Source: an uncultured Bacteroidota bacterium (GTDB lineage Bacteria; Bacteroidota; Bacteroidia; Chitinophagales; Chitinophagaceae). From it: 64,000 bases of DNA. Position numbers and translations under genes: made by a program. Below the pieces are notes generated by a model. The model made no database searches. It saw only the letters and a program-made list of their open reading frames with translations, and was not told where the DNA came from. Of the stretch, positions 30,439-39,309 are shown in pieces; position 1 is the first letter of the stretch, and each line of letters starts with the position of its first letter. The DNA is taken from assembly GCA_903858475.1 (NCBI GenBank), contig CAIOIZ010000011.1:1-64000 (forward strand), read 5' to 3'.

Positions 30439-30879
30439 ATGCTCAGCAATGCAGATATATTAACACTTCTACCTCATCAAAACCCATTTCGGTTTGTAGA
30501 TGAAATTACTTTCGTTGATGAAAATTCCATTGAGGGGCATTATACTTTTTTAGCCAATGCTTTTTTTTATCAAGGCCATTTTCCATCTATGCCCATCACC
30601 CCTGCTGTTATACTCACGGAATGCGCAGCACAAATTGGATTGGTTTGTTTTGGCATTTATTTATTGAACTTGCAAGGCATTCCCTTCGACAATAAAAAAT
30701 GGCCACTATTCACTTCTTCCAATATGCAGTATTATAAAAAAGTGTTTCCTGGAGAAAAATTATTTGTTCGAGCAACAAAAACAGTTTTTCGACATGGCAA
30801 ATTGAGGTGTACTGTCGAAATGATTGATATTGACAAAAACCTGGTTTGCGATGGCCAGATATCAGGTATGTTTGTATAG
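30439..30879 (+). CDS. FabZ-like 3-hydroxyacyl-ACP dehydratase (hotdog fold)
   Basis: LPHQNPFRFVDEITFVDEN, FFYQGHFPSMPITPAVILTECAAQ, matching the FabZ catalytic His/Glu pattern. Confidence 0.85.
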   Translation: MLSNADILTLLPHQNPFRFVDEITFVDENSIEGHYTFLANAFFYQGHFPSMPITPAVILTECAAQIGLVCFGIYLLNLQGIPFDNKKWPLFTSSNMQYYKKVFPGEKLFVRATKTVFRHGKLRCTVEMIDIDKNLVCDGQISGMFV

Positions 30880-30911
30880 AAAATGAATTAAATAATATAG
30901 CTATTTGTACA

Positions 30912-32183
30912 ATGAATAAAAGAGTTGTCATAACCGGCCTAGGTGTTGTTGCACCAAATGGCAGCAATATTCCAGCCTTTTTATCTGCCATTCAAAAGGG
31001 AGAATCAGGCGTACGATTTAATTCAGAAATGCATGCTTTAAAACTAGGATGCAATGTATCGGGCATCCCTCTTTTTGATGAAACTAGCTTAGCTGCCTAT
31101 TTACCAGAAAGTAAATTAAAAGGATTACAAAGTACAAATATCAAATATGGTATTGCCGCTGCATTGGAAGCCTGGGTAGACGCTGGCTTAACCATCAACC
31201 AAGAAACAACCGATTACGATACTGGATGTATTATTGGTAGCGGAAGTCCAGATATTACCACTTTAAGATGGGGTATTAATTTGGCAGACAATTTTGAAAG
31301 CAGAAAATTGGGCTCTTCCTTTGTTGAACAAATCATGGCCAGTGGTCCTGCTGCCTATATCGGTGGAATATTAGGATTGGGCAATGTAGTCACCTCTAAT
31401 TCATCAGCCTGTAGCACTGGCACAGAATCTATATTGACTGCCTATCAAAAAATCAAATTGGGAGATGCCAAGCGAATGATTGCTGGCAGTTGTGATCCTA
31501 GTAGCTCCTATACCTGGTCGGCATTTGATGCCATCAGGGTTATTACACGTAAAAACAATGATAACCCAACAGCCGCTAGTCGACCAATGAGTGCTACTGC
31601 TAGCGGGTTTGTACCAGGCAGTGGAGCAGGCGTGCTAATTTTGGAAGAATTAGAAACAGCCATTCAGCGTGGTGCAAAAATATATGGAGAAATATTAGGG
31701 GGCGCTGTAAATAGCGGTGGTCAAAGAGAGGGTGGAACCATGACGGCACCCAATAGTAAAGGGGTATTAAAATGTTTTGAAAAAGCCATTGAAAGCAGTG
31801 GTATTAATCCCAATGATGTTGATTTAATTTGTGGACACTTAACCAGCACATTTGCCGATAAAGTAGAAATTAAAAATTGGGCCACTGCGCTCGGTAGATA
31901 TGGAAAAGATTTTCCGCATATCAATTCATTGAAAAGCATGACAGGTCATTGTCTCGCCGCCACAGGAAGTATTGAAACAGTGGCGGCTGTTCTGCAATTG
32001 CATCATCATTTTGTGCATCCCAATTTAAATTGCGAGGACTTGCACCCCGAAATTGCAGCTACTATTGATCCAGCATGTATACCAATGCAAATAATTAAAA
32101 AACCCATTAAGTTGGTCATGAAAGCCAATTTTGGCTTCGGAGATGTCAATTCCTGCATTGTCATTGCTGCACTAGATAGATAA
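30912..32183 (+). CDS. Beta-ketoacyl-ACP synthase family protein (KAS I/II type)
   Basis: MNKRVVITGLGVVAPNGSNI; NSSACSTGTES (Cys); CGHLTST (His); LKSMTGHCLAATGSIE (Lys/His). Confidence 0.9.
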   Translation: MNKRVVITGLGVVAPNGSNIPAFLSAIQKGESGVRFNSEMHALKLGCNVSGIPLFDETSLAAYLPESKLKGLQSTNIKYGIAAALEAWVDAGLTINQETTDYDTGCIIGSGSPDITTLRWGINLADNFESRKLGSSFVEQIMASGPAAYIGGILGLGNVVTSNSSACSTGTESILTAYQKIKLGDAKRMIAGSCDPSSSYTWSAFDAIRVITRKNNDNPTAASRPMSATASGFVPGSGAGVLILEELETAIQRGAKIYGEILGGAVNSGGQREGGTMTAPNSKGVLKCFEKAIESSGINPNDVDLICGHLTSTFADKVEIKNWATALGRYGKDFPHINSLKSMTGHCLAATGSIETVAAVLQLHHHFVHPNLNCEDLHPEIAATIDPACIPMQIIKKPIKLVMKANFGFGDVNSCIVIAALDR

Positions 32184-32273
32184 TACCCCCTAATTCGAAA
32201 ATGAATTTTAGCCATCTACATAACCATGCAGCAACATGCAAAAAAATGTATATTGCACAAAATATATATTTAT

Positions 32274-32525
32274 ATGTCAGCTGATTTGCTCCATGATTTT
32301 AAAGAAATACTTGCTCCCTATGTGAAGGAAAAAGATTTACTCAATGCCATTACACAGGATACCCATTTAAGTGACGACTTACATATTAATAGCAGCAATG
32401 TGGTAGACATTGTATTAGATGCGGAGACAAAATATAATATTGTATTTGAAGATGATGATTTTGAAAAACTAGGCACCGTAGGTAGCTGTATACAAATCGT
32501 ACAACAGAAATTAGCCCGTAAATAA
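32274..32525 (+). CDS. Acyl carrier protein-like protein
   Basis: ACP-sized helical ORF with LSDDLHINSSNVVDIVLDAETKYNIVFEDDDFEKLGTVGSCIQIV; canonical DSL replaced by NSS. Confidence 0.8.
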   Translation: MSADLLHDFKEILAPYVKEKDLLNAITQDTHLSDDLHINSSNVVDIVLDAETKYNIVFEDDDFEKLGTVGSCIQIVQQKLARK

Positions 32526-32542
32526 TTTCAAGTTTTATCCCC

Positions 32543-33181
32543 TTATATTAAAAATGGATTTTGCTTTCGCTCCTGCCCAATGGTTGTAGGAGCACCATGT
32601 CCGCTATACACTATAGTTTGATCTGGAAGGTTAAGTATTTTTTCTCGAATGCTTTGCAGTAAGGTAGCATGATTGCCTCCAGGCAAATCTGTACGGCCGA
32701 TACTACCTTGAAAAAGCACATCTCCACTGATTATAAAACCTTGTTTGGCTGAATAAAAGCTAATACTGCCAGGGCTATGACCGGGTGTAAATAATATTTC
32801 CAATTCCTCTTCTCCAACGGTTATTTTGCTGGTTTCCGCTAGCCAAACAAATTCACCCTGATAATTATCAAAGGGCATATTCCACATTAATCCACTGGCG
32901 GGCGCAAAGGCCAACACTTCTTTTTCTAATGGGTGAATATGCAGTGTTAATCCAAATGTCTCCGCTATAAATTTATTCCCAAATACATGGTCGAGGTGAC
33001 AATGGGTATTTAGTAAATAAACAGGCACTAGTCCCTTTGCCGAAATAAATGCTTTCACGGTCTCCCTTTCTTCGGGAAAATAACAACCCGGGTCGATGAT
33101 AATACATTGCTTTTGCTCATTGAATAGCAAATAAGTATTTTCCTGAATCGGACTAAATGTGAAAGAATGTAATGTTAACAC
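32543..33181 (-). CDS. MBL-fold metallo-hydrolase (glyoxalase II-like)
   Basis: LLNTHCHLDHVFG (HxHxDH-type), FTPGHSPGSISFY, ISGDVLFQGSIGRTDLPGG, YSGHGAPTTIG. Confidence 0.9.
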   Translation of the reverse strand: MLTLHSFTFSPIQENTYLLFNEQKQCIIIDPGCYFPEERETVKAFISAKGLVPVYLLNTHCHLDHVFGNKFIAETFGLTLHIHPLEKEVLAFAPASGLMWNMPFDNYQGEFVWLAETSKITVGEEELEILFTPGHSPGSISFYSAKQGFIISGDVLFQGSIGRTDLPGGNHATLLQSIREKILNLPDQTIVYSGHGAPTTIGQERKQNPFLI

Positions 33182-33195
33182 CTGCTTATAATTTT

Positions 33196-33208
33196 AATGA
33201 TTATCATT
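33196..33208. promoter_or_regulatory. AATGATTATCATT perfect palindrome in a divergent intergenic region
   Basis: 6-1-6 palindrome; Fur-family-box-like but short. Confidence 0.3.
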
Positions 33209-33241
33209 TATAGGAAAACAACTAATTTTAAGGTATAATTA

Positions 33242-36200
33242 ATGCATATGCAAAGTAAGATGTGTTTTCATTCAAATAATACTAAAATCTGGAAAAAGAT
33301 ACAGCTACTATTGATTTTTCTGATAGCGAGTGGTTGCTGGTCATCCATGGCCCAAGTAAATGCAGTAGAATTTGGCAAAAACAGGGTTCAATACAAAAAA
33401 TTCAAATGGCAATATTACCAAACCAAAAATTTTAATGTTTACTATAATCAAAACGGTCAGGAACTGGCCAAATTTGTAGCACAATCCGCCGAAAAAGAAT
33501 TACCCACTATTGAAGCAGCAGCAGAATACAGTTTGCAAAGAAGGGCAAATATTGTTTTATACAATGAATTTGCAGATTTGCAACAAAGCAATATTGGACT
33601 TGGCATTGAATGGCAGAATTATGGTGGTGCTACTAAATTGGTAAACAATAAAATGATTGTTTATTTTGATGCAGACCACGCCAAATTGCGTAAACAAATC
33701 AGGGAAGGCATTGCGCGCATTTTAACAGACAATCGTTTATTTGGTGACGACTTAGGTGAATTTGCAGGCAACCAGGCATTATTGGATTTGCCTAAATGGC
33801 TAACCGATGGATATGTAAGTTATTTGGGGCAAAACTGGAGTACAGAATTAGATGATGAATTAAAAAGTGAAATATTAAGTGGCAATTATACTAAGTTTTA
33901 CAATTTCGCCTTTGCCAAACCCGACATTGCTGGCCATGCATTTTGGTATTATATAGAAGAACGTTATAAAAAAGAAAATGTAACCTATTTGTTATATCTG
34001 GCCACTGTCTACAAAAACCTGAATAAGGCATGTATGCAGGTTTGCAAGAAAAAATTCAAAGATGTACTTGCTGAATTCATGGAATACCAGGATGACAAGT
34101 ATTACCAAGATATTGCTCGTAGAAAAGCCTATCCTAAAGGAAATTATGTAGAAGGATTTGATATCAGTCCTAGACTGAACTACTATCGCTTTAATGTAAA
34201 TCCGAATAAGAAAAACAATAGTTATGTTGTTACACAATATCAGAAGGGCATTGTTAGAGTTATTCTCAATGATGATTTTGAAAACAAAACATTGCTAAAA
34301 TACGGCATCCGCAGCTGGCAAAATGAAGTAAACCCCAACTATCCATTGATGGCATGGGACCCCAAAGGATCTAGAATATGTGTAGTGTATACTGAAGAAG
34401 GCAGACTCAAATTATTTGTATATGATATTGTTAGTAGAATTAAATTCCCAAAGCTAGATCTAACAGATAAATTTGGACAAATTCAGGATATGAAATACAT
34501 GCTCAATAGCAATACTTTGTTATTGAGTGCTGTGAAAAACGGCCATACCGATATCTTTACTTTTGACCTTACAAAAGAAAAGCTTTTACAAATTACCAAT
34601 GATGTGTATGATGACTTAGATGCTGAGTTTGTATCCTTTCCTAATAAAACAGGCATTTTATTCAGTAGCAATCGCCCTGGGCCGAATGCCAAATCTGCAG
34701 ATACGGTTTTGCCCAGCAACAATCGATACAATATTTTTCTGGTAACCAATTTTGGCGATAAGCCAGAAATGAATCAGATAACACAGTTGTCGAATTTGAA
34801 ATACGGCAATGCAAGGTTTCCAATGCCCTACAATGAAAATCATTTCACCTTTGCAAGTGATGAAAATGGAGTGAATAATCGCTATGCAGGCTTCTTCACT
34901 ACAAAAAAAGAAGGATTGGATACGCTGGTAGTAATCGCTGGTGAAATTTTCAGAAACCCTTCTCCCAAAGAAGTAGACAGTGCATTGAAAGTATATAAGC
35001 AAGATGATGTGGACAGCATTGCAGTTGTTTCCATTACAAGCGACTCTGCCTATACTTTTCCTTTGACTAATTATCAAAGTTCATTGGCAGAAACAAGGGT
35101 GGCTGGTGATACGCGCCAAGTAAGTGAAGTAACCAGACAGAGTGACGAGAAAATTTTATACAAATTAAAGATTGATGAAATCACTTTGCGCAGAAGGAAT
35201 ATTACCGTACCTCCTACTGCCTACATGAAAAAAATAATTGAAGAAAACAAAGTTAAAACAAGTGCTGCCGACATTTTGGATGTATTAAAAAATGAAGAAA
35301 ACACACCCAAGGATACAGTTCAAAAACAAGCAGATATTTTTCAAGGCGAGTTTGTACAAGAAAAAACAGATAGCACTTTAATAGGAAAAGTATTCGCGGC
35401 AGAACCTGTTGAAAAAAATGACGTGCTATCAAAAGCAAAACTATACCCCTATAAACCTAAAAAATTTGCTGCTGACTTTGCTGGATTGAATGCGCAAAGC
35501 AATACAGGCGGTTCTGTTTTTGGAAATCAATTACTGGGCATAAGGTACCAGCCATATGGAGGCCCCAATCAACAAGGCCCTATTCGCTTAACTGGCGGTG
35601 GCGATGTTTTATCAGGCATGTTGAAAGTAGGGGTATCCGATTTATTAGAAGACATCAAAATTACAGGTGCATATCAAATCGCAAGCGGACTTAAGGATTA
35701 TTCTGCTTTCATGAGTTATCAAAATTTAAAAAGAAGAATTGACTGGGGAATTAGTTACTATAGAAACGTTTCCAATAAGGTTTATACAAATATTTACCAA
35801 GCTAATATTTCTTATCCCTTCGACAATGCAAAGAGCTTCCGTTTGATAACTGGCATTCGTTCAGATCGAGATGTATATCCTTCATTGGATCAAAGCACAT
35901 TGATAGAACCCGATATTATCACTCGTTATTCCTTGACTCATGCAGAGTTTGTGTATGATAATTGTTTGAATGTTACGCAGAATATATGGAATGGTCTGCG
36001 CTATAAAGTATTCTTCGATTGGAACAGACAATTAAATAAAAATAGATTTAACGACGGACCAAATACTTTTAATGCTGGTTTTGATTTCCGCTATTATCAT
36101 CCCATTTTCCGCAATTTCATATGGGCAGGAAGAGCAGCAGGCGATTTTAGTTTTGGCAACCAAAAAATGATTTATTATTTGGGAGGCGTAGACGGTTGGT

Positions 36201-36709
36201 TAATGTTTGGCAACAATCAAAAACTCGATAACAGTGGCAATGTAGTGAAAGAAAGATTTTTTAATACAAGTAATACTCCAGCGAATGATCAAAGCTATGC
36301 TTATCAGGGATTGGCGGTAAACATGAGAGGGTTTATCCAGAATGTAGCCAATGGCAATAACGCATTAGTAATAAATAGTGAATTCCGTTTGCCCGTTTTC
36401 AGCACCTTGTTTAGCAGGCCAATCAATAATGCTTTTTTAAGGAATTTTCAAATTACACAATTTGTGGATTTAGGCACCGCTTGGAATGGTGGCTACAATA
36501 GCATTAGCAGACCAAGTGTAACCTATGGCACTTCTCCTGTGGTAGTGAAAGTAAAAGCGGGAGGTATTGGTCCATTTGCGGGTGGTTATGGCTTTGGTGC
36601 CAGGAGTACCCTTCTCGGCTATTTTCTGAAATATGATGTAGCCTGGCAGATGAATGGCATCTTTAAAGGAAAGCCTCAAATGTATGTATCACTCGGTGTT
36701 GATTTTTAA
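33242..36709 (+). CDS. TolB-like beta-propeller protein with C-terminal outer-membrane barrel-like region
   Basis: Signal peptide; PD40/TolB-like repeats (NPNYPLMAWDPKGSRICVVYTEEGRLKLFVYD, TGILFSSNRPGPNAKS); C-terminal aromatic beta-strand pattern ending MYVSLGVDF. Confidence 0.7.
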   Translation: MHMQSKMCFHSNNTKIWKKIQLLLIFLIASGCWSSMAQVNAVEFGKNRVQYKKFKWQYYQTKNFNVYYNQNGQELAKFVAQSAEKELPTIEAAAEYSLQRRANIVLYNEFADLQQSNIGLGIEWQNYGGATKLVNNKMIVYFDADHAKLRKQIREGIARILTDNRLFGDDLGEFAGNQALLDLPKWLTDGYVSYLGQNWSTELDDELKSEILSGNYTKFYNFAFAKPDIAGHAFWYYIEERYKKENVTYLLYLATVYKNLNKACMQVCKKKFKDVLAEFMEYQDDKYYQDIARRKAYPKGNYVEGFDISPRLNYYRFNVNPNKKNNSYVVTQYQKGIVRVILNDDFENKTLLKYGIRSWQNEVNPNYPLMAWDPKGSRICVVYTEEGRLKLFVYDIVSRIKFPKLDLTDKFGQIQDMKYMLNSNTLLLSAVKNGHTDIFTFDLTKEKLLQITNDVYDDLDAEFVSFPNKTGILFSSNRPGPNAKSADTVLPSNNRYNIFLVTNFGDKPEMNQITQLSNLKYGNARFPMPYNENHFTFASDENGVNNRYAGFFTTKKEGLDTLVVIAGEIFRNPSPKEVDSALKVYKQDDVDSIAVVSITSDSAYTFPLTNYQSSLAETRVAGDTRQVSEVTRQSDEKILYKLKIDEITLRRRNITVPPTAYMKKIIEENKVKTSAADILDVLKNEENTPKDTVQKQADIFQGEFVQEKTDSTLIGKVFAAEPVEKNDVLSKAKLYPYKPKKFAADFAGLNAQSNTGGSVFGNQLLGIRYQPYGGPNQQGPIRLTGGGDVLSGMLKVGVSDLLEDIKITGAYQIASGLKDYSAFMSYQNLKRRIDWGISYYRNVSNKVYTNIYQANISYPFDNAKSFRLITGIRSDRDVYPSLDQSTLIEPDIITRYSLTHAEFVYDNCLNVTQNIWNGLRYKVFFDWNRQLNKNRFNDGPNTFNAGFDFRYYHPIFRNFIWAGRAAGDFSFGNQKMIYYLGGVDGWLMFGNNQKLDNSGNVVKERFFNTSNTPANDQSYAYQGLAVNMRGFIQNVANGNNALVINSEFRLPVFSTLFSRPINNAFLRNFQITQFVDLGTAWNGGYNSISRPSVTYGTSPVVVKVKAGGIGPFAGGYGFGARSTLLGYFLKYDVAWQMNGIFKGKPQMYVSLGVDF

Positions 36710-36724
36710 AATTTTTTAGAACTA

Positions 36725-36765
36725 TAAAAAAGCCCCGTTTACCATCTGATAAACGGGGCTTTTTG
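36725..36765. terminator. Intrinsic terminator between convergent genes
   Basis: AAAAAAGCCCCGTTTA-ccatctga-TAAACGGGGCTTTTT. Confidence 0.85.
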
Positions 36766-36771
36766 TTCAAT

Positions 36772-38100
36772 TTATGACAGCCTATTTTTAGTATCCAACC
36801 CATACCAATCAACCTTTCTGCTTAGATACATTGTTGTGGCCAACAATACAAACAAACCAATACTTCCAAATAGCAATGCATTGTCTTCCATTTGAATGAG
36901 TATATAGATAAATAAATAGAGCGTAGAAAGTAGGACACCAAAAATAACAGTAGTACCCAATTTCCTGAAAATACTATGCGTATACCAAGCTAACAAACTA
37001 ACCGTTGCTGCTGCTGCTGTCAAATAAGCGATGGGAAATGCAATGTATTCAGAAATAGAAAGCAAAAGCGTATAAAACAATACCAATGCCATTCCAATTA
37101 AAATATATTGCAATGGGTGTACATTTCTCTTTTGAAATATTTCTGTAAAAAAAAGGGCGAAAAAGCTTAATGCAATTATCAGAATGGCATATTTCAAGGA
37201 GCGCATAGTTTGTCCATAAGCGTCTACGGGTGACAGTAATATAACACCCAATGCACTTGCTCTTACAGCTGTCAAGCTATTGCCCGTATTGGTAAATTGT
37301 TGCGAAAAATCTCGATTAAAACTAGCAAATTGCCATTGAGCTTCAAATCCCTGCTTATTGACTTTTTCAGAATCTGGTAAATATTTTCCGTCAAAAGCAG
37401 GCAATGTCCAAGTAGATTTTAATTGTACAGAAGTGGTAGCGCCCATTGGCAAACAATATAATTTCTCTGAACCCTGTAATACCAAGGAAACCGAAAAATC
37501 AAATTCCTTGTTAATAAAACTTGAATCCAATGCTATTGGAACAGAAAGACCCTGATCGGCGATGCCTGTATCTGGCAGACCTGCTTGCATTTGTAGTTTA
37601 GTGCCATTCCATAAAACGGTTTCACTTTTCAAACCTTTCAAATCACTAACACCAATACAAAGCCGGGCTTCCTGCCAATTAACAAAGCTGGGTTCTATGC
37701 CTGCTGTCCAATTACTGGCAGCAAACTTTCCTTTCAATACAATTGGCTGGGCTGTATATACAGGCACTTTATAAATACTGCGGTAACGAATACTTGGATC
37801 TAGGATTCCCTGAATATTTAATTGTGCAGGAAGCAGGTAAAGGATTTTTTTTTCTTGCACATTATTGTTAGTTGTATAGGTATACGGTACACTAATATAG
37901 GGACCAGCTAGGGTTTGGGGTCCAGCCCATTTATTGCCAATTTCCCTTGTCACTTCTTGCTTTCTTTCCTTACGCTCATTCACTAGAAACATAATGATAA
38001 ATGTAGGAATCAAGAGTAAAAGCACTAAAAATGCAATAAAAAATGACTTAATGATCAATTTGTTTTTTTGCCAAAAACTGGCTTCGTTAGAATTATCCAT
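36772..38100 (-). CDS. creD: Cell envelope integrity protein CreD family
   Basis: GPQTLAGPYISVPYTY; C-terminal multi-TM bundle (ALSFFALFFTEIFQKRNVHPLQYILIGMALVLFYTLLLSISEYIAF). Confidence 0.9.
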   Translation of the reverse strand: MDNSNEASFWQKNKLIIKSFFIAFLVLLLLIPTFIIMFLVNERKERKQEVTREIGNKWAGPQTLAGPYISVPYTYTTNNNVQEKKILYLLPAQLNIQGILDPSIRYRSIYKVPVYTAQPIVLKGKFAASNWTAGIEPSFVNWQEARLCIGVSDLKGLKSETVLWNGTKLQMQAGLPDTGIADQGLSVPIALDSSFINKEFDFSVSLVLQGSEKLYCLPMGATTSVQLKSTWTLPAFDGKYLPDSEKVNKQGFEAQWQFASFNRDFSQQFTNTGNSLTAVRASALGVILLSPVDAYGQTMRSLKYAILIIALSFFALFFTEIFQKRNVHPLQYILIGMALVLFYTLLLSISEYIAFPIAYLTAAAATVSLLAWYTHSIFRKLGTTVIFGVLLSTLYLFIYILIQMEDNALLFGSIGLFVLLATTMYLSRKVDWYGLDTKNRLS

Positions 38101-38159
38101 GATGTTTGTTTTTTGTTTTAGAAAGTACTTTGTATTTCAAAGTGAAGGTATAAAAAAAA

Positions 38160-38456
38160 TTATTTAATCCCTCCAATCATTTTCTCCAATGCTGTTAAAT
38201 GTGTCTTAAAAGCTTTTTCACCCGCCTTCGTTACGGAGTAGGTTGTGTTCGTTTTTTTACCTACAAAGCCTTTAAATATTTTAACGTACTCATTCTCTTC
38301 CAAAGTTTTCAAATGACTGGCCAAATTGCCATCCGTAATTTGTAACAAGTCTTTTAAATCGTTAAAATTTATTTCCTCATTCACCATCAGGGCGCTCATG
38401 ATGCCCAGCCGGATACGGCTGTCAAATATTTTATTCAAATGCTCTATCGGATTCAT
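38160..38456 (-). CDS. Winged-helix transcriptional regulator (MarR/ArsR-like DNA-binding domain)
   Basis: SRIRLGIMSALMVNEEINFNDLKDLLQITDGNLASHLKTLEENEYVKIFKGFVGKKTNTTYSVTKAGEKAF. Confidence 0.9.
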   Translation of the reverse strand: MNPIEHLNKIFDSRIRLGIMSALMVNEEINFNDLKDLLQITDGNLASHLKTLEENEYVKIFKGFVGKKTNTTYSVTKAGEKAFKTHLTALEKMIGGIK

Positions 38457-38484
38457 TGTATTGTTCTCAAAAAATTATTGATTA

Positions 38485-39132
38485 TTATTTCCGCTCATAA
38501 CGATACCACATCAGTAATCCATAAACGATGTGAAATACACCAAAACCAATAGCCCAAAAATAAAGTCCATATCCAACAAACCAACAATTGACTATTCCTA
38601 TTATCAATTGACAATATCCCAAGTAACGAATTTCACTCAAAGTATATTTACTAGCATTAACCAGGGCTAGTCCATAAAAAATTAAACAACCAGGTGCAAT
38701 TAATCCATAATTTCCAAACTGCATTTGTTTAAAAAGGTAAATAGCACCAGCACCCATCGGGATGGCAACATTCCAAATTAGTCTTTTAGCAGTGGTACCC
38801 CAGATGGGTATCTTATTTTTCTTACTCCTGATATAAGTAAAAATAAAAGAGAGTAACAATGCCGAAAAAAAAGTAAAACTGGCAATAATAAATAATCGAT
38901 GCCCCATAAATTCCTGCAAACTTTCCGTACCTATTGTTCTGGCCACTGCTTCCCTATAAGAAGAAGGACCTCCACTATCCATGATTACCTGATTGGCAAA
39001 CCAGGCCCCCACCAATGCGCATATCCCAGCTGCTACGCCACTAAGACCACTTAGACTGATAAATCGACTACTGCGCTCCATCATATTTTTGATGTGCTGT
39101 AAATCGGACAATGTTTGTTGTTGCTCATTCAT
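38485..39132 (-). CDS. Hypothetical multi-pass membrane protein
   Basis: MNEQQQTLSDLQHIKNMMERSSRFISLSGLSGVAAGI plus several TM segments; start at 39132. Confidence 0.7.
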   Translation of the reverse strand: MNEQQQTLSDLQHIKNMMERSSRFISLSGLSGVAAGICALVGAWFANQVIMDSGGPSSYREAVARTIGTESLQEFMGHRLFIIASFTFFSALLLSFIFTYIRSKKNKIPIWGTTAKRLIWNVAIPMGAGAIYLFKQMQFGNYGLIAPGCLIFYGLALVNASKYTLSEIRYLGYCQLIIGIVNCWFVGYGLYFWAIGFGVFHIVYGLLMWYRYERK

Positions 39133-39309
39133 ATAAAAGCACTTTGAAACACAAAGTAAACACTTGATTGGCATTATTGCAAATTATTTTTTAGTGCTTG
39201 TTGAATCTATGGAAGGATTTAACTCAATAGATTACACCATCCTATGCTGTTCATGGAGAATGGAATATATTTATGCGAAATTCAATGGTTAAACAATTAT
39301 ATGGCTGTA

